A DNA stretch of 22,912 nucleotides from CAZQKW01 sp964594075 (GCA_964594075.1 CAZQKW010000053.1:1-22912), one strand, 5' to 3'. Numbered from the stretch's first letter, positions 9,017 to 18,128 are shown. Numbers and translations: made by a program. Notes: generated by a model not told the origin, from the sequence alone.

Positions 9017-10069
9017 TTACAGTTTGCTTGCTATAAGATTTGCCAGGTCTGCGGTGCGGACGCTGTAGCCCCACTCATTGTCATACCAGGTTACTACTTT
9101 AATAAAATCACCCTCGCCGCCCAGCACCGACGTAAAGGGCAGATCCACACATGATGAATGATCATCGCCGATAAAATCCACCGAGACCAGCGGCTCATCT
9201 ATAGCGGCCAAGATGCCTTTCAAACGCCCGGCAGCGGCATCGCGGAATGACTGGCGCAGCTTTTCCGTGGTGGTAGGTTTTTCAATCTGCGCCGTGAAGT
9301 CAACAACCGATACCGTCGGGGTGGGGACGCGCAAGGCATATCCGTCAAATTTTCCTTTGAGATCGGGGATAACGAGAGCCACTGCCTTGGCTGCGCCCGT
9401 GGTGGTCGGGATTATACTCAAAGCTGCTGCGCGCGCCCGGCGCAGATCGCTGTGCGGCAGATCAAGGATTCGCTGATCATTGGTATAGGCATGGATTGTG
9501 GTCATCAAGCCGCGCACAATGCGAAACTGATCGTGGACGACTTTGGCAGCAGGAGCCAGGCAATTAGTCGTGCATGATGCATTGGATATAACGGCGTGGG
9601 CTTTCGAATCATACTTATCTTCGTTAACCCCCATGACAATGGTAATGTCCTCGCCCTGGGCAGGAGCCGATATGATCACTTTTTTGGCTCCGCCGCGAGT
9701 GATATGATTTTCAGCGCCGAGTGATTGGCGGCCTTTTTTGTCAATCCCGTCCTTCTTGTTGGTGAACAGGCCGGTGGACTCTATCACAATTGAGACACCA
9801 AGATCTCCCCAGGGAATTTTGCCGGGATCCGTTTCCCTGAAGGCTTTAATCTTTTTGCCATCAATAATCAGCTCGCCATCGCCCGCCGCAACCGTGCCCT
9901 TATATTTTCCATAGGTGGAATCATATTTAAACAGGTGTGCCATGGTTTTTAAATCGCCAATGTCATTAAATGCCACGACTTCCAGCGAGGCGGAATATTT
10001 TTCCTGGATTGCCTTGAGCACCTGCCGCCCAATCCGACCAAAACCATTGATACCAACACGAACCGCCAT
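9017..10069 (-). CDS. gap: Type I glyceraldehyde-3-phosphate dehydrogenase
   Basis: A 350-residue glycolytic enzyme that converts glyceraldehyde 3-phosphate to 1,3-bisphosphoglycerate with NAD(P). The Rossmann motif NGFGRIGR is at 8-15, the catalytic Cys is C166 in SNASCTTNC, and the C-terminal WYDNEWGYS is present. N35-D36 after the second strand favours NAD over NADP. Compared with the usual 330-340 residues, there is extra sequence at about 103-121 (NKKDGIDKKGRQSLGAENH) between ESTGLFT and GGAKKVIISAPA. AGGAGG precedes the ATG. The gene is convergent with ppk2 and shares its terminator; upstream lies a 426-base region without genes. Confidence 0.97.
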   Translation of the reverse strand: MAVRVGINGFGRIGRQVLKAIQEKYSASLEVVAFNDIGDLKTMAHLFKYDSTYGKYKGTVAAGDGELIIDGKKIKAFRETDPGKIPWGDLGVSIVIESTGLFTNKKDGIDKKGRQSLGAENHITRGGAKKVIISAPAQGEDITIVMGVNEDKYDSKAHAVISNASCTTNCLAPAAKVVHDQFRIVRGLMTTIHAYTNDQRILDLPHSDLRRARAAALSIIPTTTGAAKAVALVIPDLKGKFDGYALRVPTPTVSVVDFTAQIEKPTTTEKLRQSFRDAAAGRLKGILAAIDEPLVSVDFIGDDHSSCVDLPFTSVLGGEGDFIKVVTWYDNEWGYSVRTADLANLIASKL

Positions 10070-10495
10070 AACTTGTTCCTCCTTTACATTAAGTTTTTTA
10101 AGTATTTTCTATCTTTAAATAAATAAGAGGATCTTCAATCCTACAATCGATGGCATTGTTTCACACGAAGGCCCTTTAAAATTTTGCTTGAATGTTACCA
10201 CAGTGAAAAGGCCGGCTCAAGTTTTTTGTTTACGGGTGTAAGGTGGAAGCATCAGGACAGGGGGTCTGGGGACTGCATAATATAATGGCACCTGCCGTGT
10301 TCCCGGCACAGACGGTTGTGTTGTGGCGCTGAAAAACCCCCAGACGTTAGTGTGTTATGTTTCCCACTTTCCATTGCGATTCGGTGTTCTCACGTTGGTT
10401 ATCTGAATTTCAGGGCAAATTCTTGGGGAAGGTCCTGGTGGAAGTATACAGTGCAAAGAAAAAAAAGAGGTGGTTTATTACGACGAGGACTCCTT
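10070..10495. other. Intergenic region upstream of gap
   Basis: No convincing gene or RNA is seen in these 426 bases. The GAPDH ribosome binding site lies at its left edge and its promoter must be here, but I could not pick a convincing -35/-10 pair. An 84-codon frame from 10316 runs into the PilZ gene antisense, lacks a ribosome binding site and resembles nothing. Confidence 0.5.
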
Positions 10496-10810
10496 TTACG
10501 TAATACTGCGAAAGGAAGCATCGTCAAGGAGTTTATTAAATTTTATGCCGACAATATAGCCGTCTTCTGATTGTTTAAACCAGACGATTTCGCCTTTAAT
10601 ATTTAAGGTTTTGAGATCAGGAGTTAAAATTTCAAGCAATATCGTTCCGCCTGCTGAGAGATTAATCTCTTTCTGAATTTTTATGCAGGCACCGCGTCTG
10701 CTCACGTCAACCAGCAGGCCTTCTTTTGGATAGGGAGCGCTATATAAATAATAAGTAATTTTTAAAAGGACTTCAAAACGCTTAAATGCTCGTCTGTCTT
10801 CTGTTGCCAT
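10496..10810 (-). CDS. PilZ-domain protein (cyclic di-GMP receptor)
   Basis: A 104-residue single-domain protein. The two parts of the cyclic di-GMP site are visible: RRAFKR at 6-11 (RxxxR) and DVSRRGACI (D/NxSxxG), then the beta-barrel strands including IKGEIVWFKQSEDGYIVGIKF. PilZ proteins bind the second messenger cyclic di-GMP and adjust motility, biofilm or polysaccharide systems; no partner gene is adjacent, so the target is unknown. The ribosome binding site is weak. It lies 114 bases downstream of the esterase on the same strand and probably has its own promoter. Confidence 0.88.
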   Translation of the reverse strand: MATEDRRAFKRFEVLLKITYYLYSAPYPKEGLLVDVSRRGACIKIQKEINLSAGGTILLEILTPDLKTLNIKGEIVWFKQSEDGYIVGIKFNKLLDDASFRSIT

Positions 10811-10854
10811 TGTCAGCTCAGCAGTTTTATTGGGTCGGGATGTTAGGATAAAAA

Positions 10855-10879
10855 TTTATCAAAATCGTTTAGTTGTCAA
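10855..10879 (-). promoter_or_regulatory. Possible promoter of the PilZ gene
   Basis: On the minus strand a perfect TTGACA (10879-10874) is followed by AT-rich sequence including TAAATT, about 15 bases on. The spacing is short for sigma-70, so the -10 assignment is weak. Confidence 0.3.
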
Positions 10880-10924
10880 GAAAAATAATCAGGTAAATGC
10901 TGAATTTTATGGTATTCAAAATAG

Positions 10925-12562
10925 CTATTGAACATCATATGCCATATAGATAATTGCCTCATTATCATTTGCGTCAAATAATAGGAATCTCGGTGAGCGA
11001 GGCAGCATTTTGTGAGGCCATGGTGTCCATTCCGGCAGACCTGCAAGATTAGGGTTGCCGGTGCGCGCAAATTGGGCGGTATAATCCATCATGGCGTGAG
11101 AGAGCAACTCCTGCCCCAACCGATTATCTTCGCGGAATATAATATCATTAATGCTGCCAAATAACGGAAATGACCCAATTAAACCAAAATTAAACGGTAT
11201 GTCCAACGCATGGCAGGCACCAAGGGCAATAGCCCAGTTCATGGTATCGGTTGGGCCTGAGTCCGTTGGCCAGGCATTGTATCCATTCTTCCGGTATTGT
11301 CCATACTGAAAAATATAGCTGTAGACCGGCGGCTGGCTTTCATGGGCGCTCATTTTTTTAGCAAGCGTGTCCAATCCATAACGCCTTCCGATCTGGGAGC
11401 CTCTTTTTCCGATCCATTGGTAGATCCTGTTTCCTAAGAATTGGTACGCGCCGCCAAGATACATGAACAGTTTGCCTTCTTCAGACGTGCTGCCGATAAT
11501 CAGGGGAACCTGATGATATTTTTCGGGATCATCAAAGGCATCTGCGCCCTCTGTGCGGATAACTGCGCCATCGCCGAAAACAGCAGGGTTGTTCCTCATG
11601 CCGTATATCGCGGTAAAGAATTCTGCCACCGTTTTTGATCGCAGATAGGTTTTTATTTCGTCGTTGTTCATCTTCGTTCGAACACTTCGCGCGCTTTTTT
11701 CAGAAACGCCATCCTGCACCAGCAGCGCCTCGATCACGGCGTTGGCATAGCTGTCGCCATCTTTTTGCGATGCAACATTCAGGCCGCCGCTCTGAGATAT
11801 TACCCGGTGAAAAAGATTCCCGGCGCGGGGAGAAATCATCAGTGACAAGACATTGATGCCGCCTGCGGACTGGCCTGCAATAGTAACATTTTGCGGATTA
11901 CCGCCAAAAGCGCCGATATTGTTGCGCACCCATTCAAGAGCCTTTATCATGTCAAGGGTAGCATAGTTGCCGGAGCGGTTAATTTCATCTTCGCCATCCC
12001 TCAATGCAGGATGAGTGAACCAACCAAACGGCCCCAGCCGATAGTTGATGGTCACAACTACCATATTGGCTCGGCTCGCAAGCGCAGCGCCACTATAAGG
12101 ATTTGCCGAGCCCTGCACATTGCTGCCGCCGTGTATCCAGAAATAGACCGGCAATCCGGTCGCTGCGGTTTGCGGCCGCCAGAGGTTTAAGTATAGGCAA
12201 TCTTCATTGCCCTCAATAACAGGCGTGGAGCCGTTTTGAGCAAATTGCGGGCACTGGCTGCAAAAATCCGCTTCCTGTCTGGTCTCTGACCATGGTTCGG
12301 GATTTTGGGGAGCCTTCCATCGCAAATCGCCCACAGGCGGTCGGGCATAGGGGATAGCTTTCCATACCCAGGTATTATGTATGTCTTCAAAACCTTCCAC
12401 AGTTCCATAGGAGGTGGCAACCACTGCACTTCCTTTCCAGGGCTCTAAAGCATATGCACATATTACCCTAAAATACGTAGGCGCTAAATTTACGGTCAGA
12501 ATTAAGAATAACGTTCCTGCAATTACAGTTGAAAAACTATTTTTACGGGATTTAATATGCAT
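10925..12562 (-). CDS. Secreted type-B carboxylesterase
   Basis: A 545-residue alpha/beta hydrolase of the carboxylesterase type-B (para-nitrobenzyl esterase) family. Residues about 10-38 are a signal peptide or anchor. The family signature NEDCLYLNLWRP is at 119-130, the oxyanion-hole HGGS at 144-147, and the nucleophile S232 sits in GQSAGG. Likely triad partners are E362 (STSEEG) and H451 (GACHALDIPF). It would hydrolyse carboxylic esters in the periplasm or outside; the true substrate is unknown. AGGAGG stands about eight bases before the ATG. It is divergent from the metallopeptidase gene across 342 bases, and its likely 3' neighbour PilZ is functionally unrelated. Confidence 0.92.
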   Translation of the reverse strand: MHIKSRKNSFSTVIAGTLFLILTVNLAPTYFRVICAYALEPWKGSAVVATSYGTVEGFEDIHNTWVWKAIPYARPPVGDLRWKAPQNPEPWSETRQEADFCSQCPQFAQNGSTPVIEGNEDCLYLNLWRPQTAATGLPVYFWIHGGSNVQGSANPYSGAALASRANMVVVTINYRLGPFGWFTHPALRDGEDEINRSGNYATLDMIKALEWVRNNIGAFGGNPQNVTIAGQSAGGINVLSLMISPRAGNLFHRVISQSGGLNVASQKDGDSYANAVIEALLVQDGVSEKSARSVRTKMNNDEIKTYLRSKTVAEFFTAIYGMRNNPAVFGDGAVIRTEGADAFDDPEKYHQVPLIIGSTSEEGKLFMYLGGAYQFLGNRIYQWIGKRGSQIGRRYGLDTLAKKMSAHESQPPVYSYIFQYGQYRKNGYNAWPTDSGPTDTMNWAIALGACHALDIPFNFGLIGSFPLFGSINDIIFREDNRLGQELLSHAMMDYTAQFARTGNPNLAGLPEWTPWPHKMLPRSPRFLLFDANDNEAIIYMAYDVQ

Positions 12563-12904
12563 ATTCTTTCCTCCTCACATAGCGTTCATTGAGTGCGTTC
12601 CACACATTATCTATATCATGTTTTGCAGAAAATACTCGTATAAAACTTTTATAGGCAGTCATTAAAAAATTCGGTGCTGATTTTTTCCTTGACATAAGTT
12701 GGTAATGAGCATTAAGAAGATATTTAGTATTTAATTTTATTTTTAGCATAAGGAAACCCAATAAAAGGACATTCCTTAATGCTACAACAATATAAAATAC
12801 ATATTAGTTCTCGCCTTCGGGGTTATATAAAATACCTGCAGGCGATTTTTGTTTTTCTTGCTACTGCGATTTCAATAAACCACAAAAAAGAGGAGGGTTT
12901 GGTT
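12563..12904. other. AT-rich divergent promoter region
   Basis: This region separates the divergent esterase and metallopeptidase genes and must hold both promoters. A plus-strand TTGACA is present near 12690, but a good -10 is not obvious. A 42-codon in-frame extension of the metallopeptidase from 12779 is not used as coding because the strong ribosome binding site lies just before 12905. Confidence 0.45.
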
Positions 12905-15772
12905 ATGAAACCGAGCGCTAAACCAACAAAAATTATTCTTATTATAGTATCAGGAATTATTCTTGCCGTGTCTGCAATGACTTTTCCAGCATATTGTCAG
13001 GATACCTATAATATTGTGATTCTGCGCGTCATTTATTCTGACGATGCGTCATATCCGCATGAATATACCAAGGCTGACGTTGAGCTTGCGGCAAAGGAGA
13101 TGGAAGATTATTTTTTTATGCTCTCAAATAACAAACTACTGGTCGAGATTTCTGTTGCTAATGCAGAAGTTGGGCATCCGCTTACCTATTACTGGCAGGA
13201 TAATGATCCTGATCCAGTAAGAACCGAGTGGGTGTTGCGCGAAACCGTGTCAGGGAAAGGCGGGGATCAGGCCCTGATTATTGACGCGGTACGAGCTGCC
13301 GCGACTCCTTCTGCACCGGGCACCACCGGATTTGATTTTTCCGATATTGACGGCATTGTGGTTCTCAACGCTATCTGCTTTACTGATTGGGCCGTTCCTG
13401 CTCTTGAGATTGAGTGGCGCGATGGCAACAGGCGATCATTTCAACGTTCCTATGACTGCGAATGCGGGTATGATCGTTATGGTCAAATAGCGCCGGGCAG
13501 TTCAAACGTCTGGTGGGGTGGATGGGCGCATGAAATCGGGCATCAACTGCAATGGCATTATGGGCTTTGGGTTGGGCATCCTGCGGGCTATGCGAGCGGC
13601 TATGACCTTATGGATAGCTGCTATCCATGTGGCGACAGTGTGTTTGCGCGGTCGGAACCGCCGGTGATGTCTGATTCCTCCCAGGTGTTCCCTGGCTGGG
13701 TCCCGCAGGAAAAAGTAGTTACGGTAGAAGCCCCTGCATCGGGCAGCAGTGGCGAAACCGTTGTGCTTGCACCTTTATCGGAATATCCCTCGAACACGAC
13801 AGCAGCTCAGGCAATTAAAATTCCGCTATCTCCTGGCAATTATTATCTTGTTGAGGCGCGCACGCGCATTCATGCAGACGCGTTGCTTTTTATGCAGGGC
13901 ATCTGGGACGAGGGGGTGCATATCATGAAAGTTGAAGAAAGCCGCACCGTATTAAATGAAAGGGGCGATCGAGTTCCCATTCCCGTTGTTGGCATAGACT
14001 GGTGTGATACATATTTACCGGACAAGTGTATCCGCAGCAAAACAGATCCGCGCTACGGTAATTGCTGGAGTGTAGTGCGCAGACAGAGAGGCGATGTGCC
14101 AGATTACTGCTGGCCGTTTCCCCTGTGGCACCCGGGAGACCGTTTCGTTGATGCCGCCAACAACATTGAAATACGCGTTGACGACGTGCAACTGCAAAAC
14201 GGATACTCTGTTACAGTGACCAGGGGCGCCACAACCGGCCATCCGGATATTTTACTGGTGCCTTGGCTTACACCGCCCATGAACACCTGGGAGACGGTTG
14301 ATATCTGGGTTGACAGTTCATGCAATGGTTATGAAGATATGGCCGGTGCATCTGGTTTGCGGTATGGGCGCCGTGGGGATGGCACCGTTATTGGTAATGG
14401 CGATGATCCTTGTGCAAACCACGAAAACAGGATTTATGCCACCATTCGCAATGCGGGCGATGCTCCGGCACGGGATATAAAAGTCACGTTTAAAGTGACG
14501 GAACCATTGGGCGTTGGGATTCGGACTCCCGAGGGGTGGACGACGATTGGAACTGTTACCGCAACGGAATTTCCTGACCTTGCCTATCTTGAAGCGGGTG
14601 AAAGCACCGATGTCTATATTCCCTGGACGCCTTCCGTAGCGCTTACCGAGGAGCAAATCATGCAGGGACATTTCAATTTTCATAGCTGTATTCAGGTCAT
14701 GGTAGATCCGGTAGCAGATGAAATAGTGGTAAGCAATCAGGATGGTATTGATGAACAGGAAAATATCAACAACTTTGAAGCGCGCCTTGATCCCGCGACA
14801 AATCTGTATGATCCTCTTGCAGATGAGTTCTATATTTTAAACCGGTTGAATATTCCCCGTGATTTTTATCTATTCGTGCAATCTGATATACCCTCAGAAT
14901 GGAGCTACAACATTGCGGATGGTGAGACAGCGTTTAGGTTTGATTACGGAGTTCATAAAATACCGGTGAGCATTACCGTGCCGCCCAACTATCCGGTCGG
15001 AAAAGCATATCGTCTCAAGGTAAACGCATATGCAATGACGGATACTCATAACGAACTGCTTCCCGACGATTCCCCACTGGCTTGGCGGAAAGATTCGCTG
15101 CTGGTGGGAGGAGTGGTTTTAGAGGCGCGCACGGTTGTGAAGACCAGTCTTGTGATAGAAGCACAACAGGATAGAGAAGGAAACGTTGTGGTGACCGGGA
15201 AATTGACTCCGGGTGTAGAACATCCGTTAATTACCGTTGACTATGAGTACCCGGACAGTCCCAAGATACTTTCGCGGTCTGTGCAGCAGGATGCAGACGG
15301 TTATTTTAAAGACATTGTCAAGCCGCAGAATTTAGGCGAGTGGAAGATACGAGCATTGTGGCAGGGCGACCGCGAGTACGCCAGTGCAGTCAGTAACGTG
15401 GTGAAGCTAAACGTAAAGCGCAGGGGCACAGGCTGTTTTATAGCAACTGCTGCCTACGGCAGCCCCATGGAAGAAGAGGTCATTCTGCTGCAAACATTCA
15501 GGGATCGTTATCTGCTGCCCCATGCACCGGGGCGATGGGTGGTTGAATGCTACTATGCATATTCACCCTTTATTGCCGCGATTATAGAACATCATGATGG
15601 TTTGAAAACGATTTCCAGGGCAGCGATGTATCCTTTGGTATGGGCAGTAAAATACCCTGGGCTTTTTTTCGCAGTTGTAGTATTCATAATTCTGGCTGGT
15701 GCTTTGAACATTGTGCAGCTTCTTTATTTTAAACAGCGAGAAAAACTACGCCATTATTTCTGTCCCAAATAG
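12905..15772 (+). CDS. Secreted zinc-metallopeptidase-like protein with C-terminal CFI-box and membrane anchor
   Basis: A 955-residue envelope protein. Residues 1-32 form a signal peptide (ends near AYCQ). The zinc motif HEIGH is at 209-213, in a region recalling M6/immune-inhibitor-A-type peptidases, followed by GYDLMDS, a possible Met-turn. The third metal ligand is uncertain: H218 or D234. Beta-rich domains follow: a CARDB/Ig-like stretch at about 500-600 and an Ig-like stretch at about 745-838. CFIATAAYGS starts at 844 and opens a CFI-box C-terminal domain with FRDRYLL and YYAYSP. A transmembrane helix at about 917-942 ends in a basic tail, the arrangement of a processed or anchored surface protein. 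GAGGAGGG just upstream fixes ATG 12905. Peptidase activity is inferred from HExxH only. Confidence 0.8.
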   Translation: MKPSAKPTKIILIIVSGIILAVSAMTFPAYCQDTYNIVILRVIYSDDASYPHEYTKADVELAAKEMEDYFFMLSNNKLLVEISVANAEVGHPLTYYWQDNDPDPVRTEWVLRETVSGKGGDQALIIDAVRAAATPSAPGTTGFDFSDIDGIVVLNAICFTDWAVPALEIEWRDGNRRSFQRSYDCECGYDRYGQIAPGSSNVWWGGWAHEIGHQLQWHYGLWVGHPAGYASGYDLMDSCYPCGDSVFARSEPPVMSDSSQVFPGWVPQEKVVTVEAPASGSSGETVVLAPLSEYPSNTTAAQAIKIPLSPGNYYLVEARTRIHADALLFMQGIWDEGVHIMKVEESRTVLNERGDRVPIPVVGIDWCDTYLPDKCIRSKTDPRYGNCWSVVRRQRGDVPDYCWPFPLWHPGDRFVDAANNIEIRVDDVQLQNGYSVTVTRGATTGHPDILLVPWLTPPMNTWETVDIWVDSSCNGYEDMAGASGLRYGRRGDGTVIGNGDDPCANHENRIYATIRNAGDAPARDIKVTFKVTEPLGVGIRTPEGWTTIGTVTATEFPDLAYLEAGESTDVYIPWTPSVALTEEQIMQGHFNFHSCIQVMVDPVADEIVVSNQDGIDEQENINNFEARLDPATNLYDPLADEFYILNRLNIPRDFYLFVQSDIPSEWSYNIADGETAFRFDYGVHKIPVSITVPPNYPVGKAYRLKVNAYAMTDTHNELLPDDSPLAWRKDSLLVGGVVLEARTVVKTSLVIEAQQDREGNVVVTGKLTPGVEHPLITVDYEYPDSPKILSRSVQQDADGYFKDIVKPQNLGEWKIRALWQGDREYASAVSNVVKLNVKRRGTGCFIATAAYGSPMEEEVILLQTFRDRYLLPHAPGRWVVECYYAYSPFIAAIIEHHDGLKTISRAAMYPLVWAVKYPGLFFAVVVFIILAGALNIVQLLYFKQREKLRHYFCPK

Positions 15773-15820
15773 GGCATTAACATTTTGTTTTTACATAAAT
15801 TTTAAAAACGAGAGTGCTTC

Positions 15821-15852
15821 GTCATCCCCTCTGCGGAATTGCGCGCAATGAC
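15821..15852. repeat. Intergenic inverted repeat
   Basis: GTCAT (15821-15825) and ATGAC (15848-15852) flank a region ending in the perfect 12-base palindrome ATTGCGCGCAAT (15838-15849). It looks like a dispersed palindromic element; whether it recurs in the genome is unknown. Confidence 0.4.
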
Positions 15853-15870
15853 AGTACCAGGAGACCGGAT

Positions 15871-16554
15871 ATGGCAAAAAAACTATGTGTTCTTTTTCTG
15901 CTGGGTTGCTTCATGGCAAGCGTTGTTCCCCTGCAGGCAAGGGCTTCGTCCCATCAGTCTCGCGAAGCGGCGCTCAAAAAGCTCATCATGTTTTTGCAGG
16001 GCAGTGCGGAGGCAGGCTCTCATGGCGATGATTATTATACATCAGCATCATTGCGCACGCAGATTCTGCTTAATGATCTTCTCAGTGCGATAGAAAATGC
16101 CAATAATAAAAAACTCGCCCGGCTGGTGGAAAATTATGTTTCAGACATGGCATTGCTGCAGGATGAAGCTCAAATTAACCCGCAGTGTTTGCTTTATCTG
16201 GGCAGTGCGTTTAGCGGGATTTCATCGTTGATAAACACCTTTTCTGCAGAAGGGGTTGCAGCGTGTTTGATGGCTGATCTGGTTGCAGAGGTGGGGAATA
16301 TTTTATCGGCGTTGCAGTCTTACCGAATATGCGAGATAGTATATTCTGAAACGCCGGATCAGGCCTTGTGCCAGCAGATAGTTAAAAGGCAGACGCTGGT
16401 AAAGATATGCAGTTACATCGCAAAAGTTTTTACGGTCTTCTATTGCACCAGCATACCTTCAGCCTCTGACTATCTGAGCCTTGTGTTGGGGTTATGGGGT
16501 ATTTTCCCAAGAAATAATGTGTGCATGCCGCCAGCAGCGGAGTCTAAAAACTGA
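15871..16554 (+). CDS. Secreted protein of unknown function
   Basis: A 227-residue protein that I do not recognise. Residues 1-25 form a signal peptide (ends near QARASS). The mature part looks mostly helical, with hydrophobic stretches, and carries seven scattered cysteines (for example in NPQCLLY, VAACLMA, YRICEIV, FYCTSI, NNVCMPP), so disulfides are possible in the periplasm. CAGGAG (about 15868-15863 upstream region) precedes ATG 15871; the longer frame from 15814 runs through the palindrome and is not preferred. It lies 98 bases after the CFI-box metallopeptidase on the same strand and may be co-transcribed with it. Confidence 0.6.
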   Translation: MAKKLCVLFLLGCFMASVVPLQARASSHQSREAALKKLIMFLQGSAEAGSHGDDYYTSASLRTQILLNDLLSAIENANNKKLARLVENYVSDMALLQDEAQINPQCLLYLGSAFSGISSLINTFSAEGVAACLMADLVAEVGNILSALQSYRICEIVYSETPDQALCQQIVKRQTLVKICSYIAKVFTVFYCTSIPSASDYLSLVLGLWGIFPRNNVCMPPAAESKN

Positions 16555-16621
16555 TTATAATTGCCTGAGCGTAGTTCCCGTTCTAACTTTTTTGAATTCC
16601 TTTACTGTCTTTATAGTTCAG

Positions 16622-16642
16622 ATTCTTCACTTCGTTCAGAAT
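16622..16642. repeat. Intergenic inverted repeat
   Basis: ATTCT (16622-16626) and AGAAT (16638-16642) enclose CACTTCGT and are followed by GACC. It has a layout like the palindromes near 6463 and resembles a common dispersed element with a core near CTTCGTTCAGAATGAC. Copy number cannot be judged from this window. Confidence 0.4.
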
Positions 16643-16690
16643 GACCACATTCCCACAGCCTGCTCATGGGAAAATTAAATGTTACGTGAT

Positions 16691-17293
16691 TTATTCTAAC
16701 GTCTGCCTTTTTAAAGCCCTTCGGTAAAGCGCTGCGCCTTGCGCAATGGTTACAACCTTGATCTCTTGTTTCTTAAGCCAATCGGATAATTGCTTTAATT
16801 TTTCTGCAGACCAGGGCTGCCAGCCGGTATTATCGCCAATGCCATGAAAGCATAAAATTACCCACCCGTCATTTTCAAGCGCCTCTTTTTTTATTATTTT
16901 TTTCAAGAACGGCACATCAGTATCCGTGTAAACTACAAACCGACGCAGATGATACGAATCAAACCCCTCTTTGAAATTAGCCTGCTTTCCGCCACTGGCA
17001 ACCTGGGCATAATAGTTTTTGCTTAACTCCTTCAGCTTAACCGAAAAACTATTATAAGGGGTAATATATGTTTCAACTTTACACCCTCTGTTTTCAAGCT
17101 CGCGCTTTGAATGTTCCAATTCGCGCTGGCAGGAAATTGCGCGAATATTCAATCTATCCCCCGTAGATGGAGCAAAGGGTATGATATACAAGTATTTATT
17201 TTGGCGATCCAAATAGTATCGTCCCGGCACATAATCCGCTTCATTTAATGCCGTAACCGCCTTCATTAATTTACCATTAACAAACAGGCCTTG
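16691..17293 (-). pseudogene. Remnant: beta-helix fragment joined to C-terminal half of a polysaccharide deacetylase
   Basis: The frame is open from a TAG at 17294-17296 to 16691, with its first ATG at 17266. Before and after that ATG it reads GLFVNGKL...PGRYYLDRQNKYLYIIPF, a pattern seen in right-handed parallel beta-helix proteins. From about ELEHSKRELENRG it changes to the second half of a NodB-type polysaccharide deacetylase (VETYITPYNSF, DGWVILCFHGIGD, KLKQLSDWLKKQEIKVVTI). The N-terminal catalytic motifs (metal-binding Asp and HxxxH) are absent, no good ribosome binding site precedes the ATG, and the homology runs through the position of the missing start. I therefore read it as a decayed or rearranged gene. 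A small working protein of 191 residues is possible but less likely. Confidence 0.55.
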
Positions 17294-17636
17294 CTATGGC
17301 AGGAAATTTTAACGGGTGCGGTAAATATGCCTATTTTTATCATACAGTGCCCATCCGCACTCGTTGCGGAATCGACTGAGGAACGAGTATGACCTGTCTG
17401 CGGGATAACTCTAAGATAATTATTATGCATAAATTAAATGCTAATAAAACGTGCACACGTTGTAAATTATTAATTATGATGCTATTATTTATGTGGTTTA
17501 ATCACAACAAGAGTTTTTTTAAAGAATACATGAAAGGGGGTAAAAAGCGAGAATTAGACAAACAAAATTTGAAATCAGCATTGGTGAAAAGGTAAAAAAA
17601 AATAAAAACCATATTTCAAAAGAAAGTGAGGTAATT
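17294..17636. other. Intergenic region with nested inverted repeats
   Basis: Two mutually exclusive hairpins overlap: TCCGC (17354-17358) with GCGGA (17366-17370), and ACTCGTT (17359-17365) with AACGAGT (17382-17388). A 68-codon frame from 17389 lacks a ribosome binding site, has odd composition and is not called. The promoter of the FAS1 genes is probably here, but no clear pair was found. Confidence 0.4.
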
Positions 17637-18128
17637 ATGAAAAAGTCATGTTTGGGAATTTTAATAGTTTTATTTGCGCTTATAATGACCACCTATGGAT
17701 GGGCTGATCAACGTAATACAAAGGACATCATTGATACAGCGGTGGGAGCTGGTTCTTTTCAAACACTAGCAAAAGCATTGACCGCGGCAGGATTGGTAGA
17801 GACTTTAAAAGGTAAAGGCCCGTTCACCGTTTTTGCTCCAACTGACGATGCCTTTGCAAAATTACCGGCAGGCACTCTTGAAGATTTGATGAAACCGGAG
17901 AACAAGGAAAAACTGAAGGGAATTCTGACATATCATGTGGTTTCGGGAGAAGTGAAGGCAGCCGATGTTGTCAAACTGAAAACGGCAAAAACTGTTAACG
18001 GTCAGAAGCTAAAAATAACGGTTAAGGACGGGTCTGTTATGATTGACAATGCCAACGTAACAAAAACGGACATTATATGCAGCAACGGGATCATTCATGT
18101 TATTGACGCCGTAGTTCTGCCCAAATAA
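17637..18128 (+). CDS. Secreted FAS1 (fasciclin) domain protein
   Basis: A 163-residue protein with a signal peptide (1-23, ends near GWADQ) and a single FAS1 domain. The conserved H1 segment FTVFAPTDDAF is at 63-73, the central LTYHVVSGEV follows, and the H2 segment IHVIDAVVLP closes the chain. FAS1 domains mediate adhesion or matrix interactions; secreted single-domain bacterial forms are common but poorly understood. GTGAGG precedes the ATG. The next gene starts 23 bases after its stop and also begins with a FAS1 domain, so the two are very likely one operon and related by duplication. Confidence 0.92.
   Translation: MKKSCLGILIVLFALIMTTYGWADQRNTKDIIDTAVGAGSFQTLAKALTAAGLVETLKGKGPFTVFAPTDDAFAKLPAGTLEDLMKPENKEKLKGILTYHVVSGEVKAADVVKLKTAKTVNGQKLKITVKDGSVMIDNANVTKTDIICSNGIIHVIDAVVLPK

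Noticed and set aside
10316..10570. 84-codon plus-strand frame overlapping the PilZ gene
   Set aside because: It is antisense to a recognised gene over part of its length and has no supporting signal.
12779..12904. N-terminal extension of the metallopeptidase
   Set aside because: The signal peptide and the strong GAGGAGGG site both point to ATG 12905.
17389..17595. 68-codon frame upstream of the FAS1 genes
   Set aside because: No ribosome binding site, odd composition and no recognisable family; lies over an inverted repeat.
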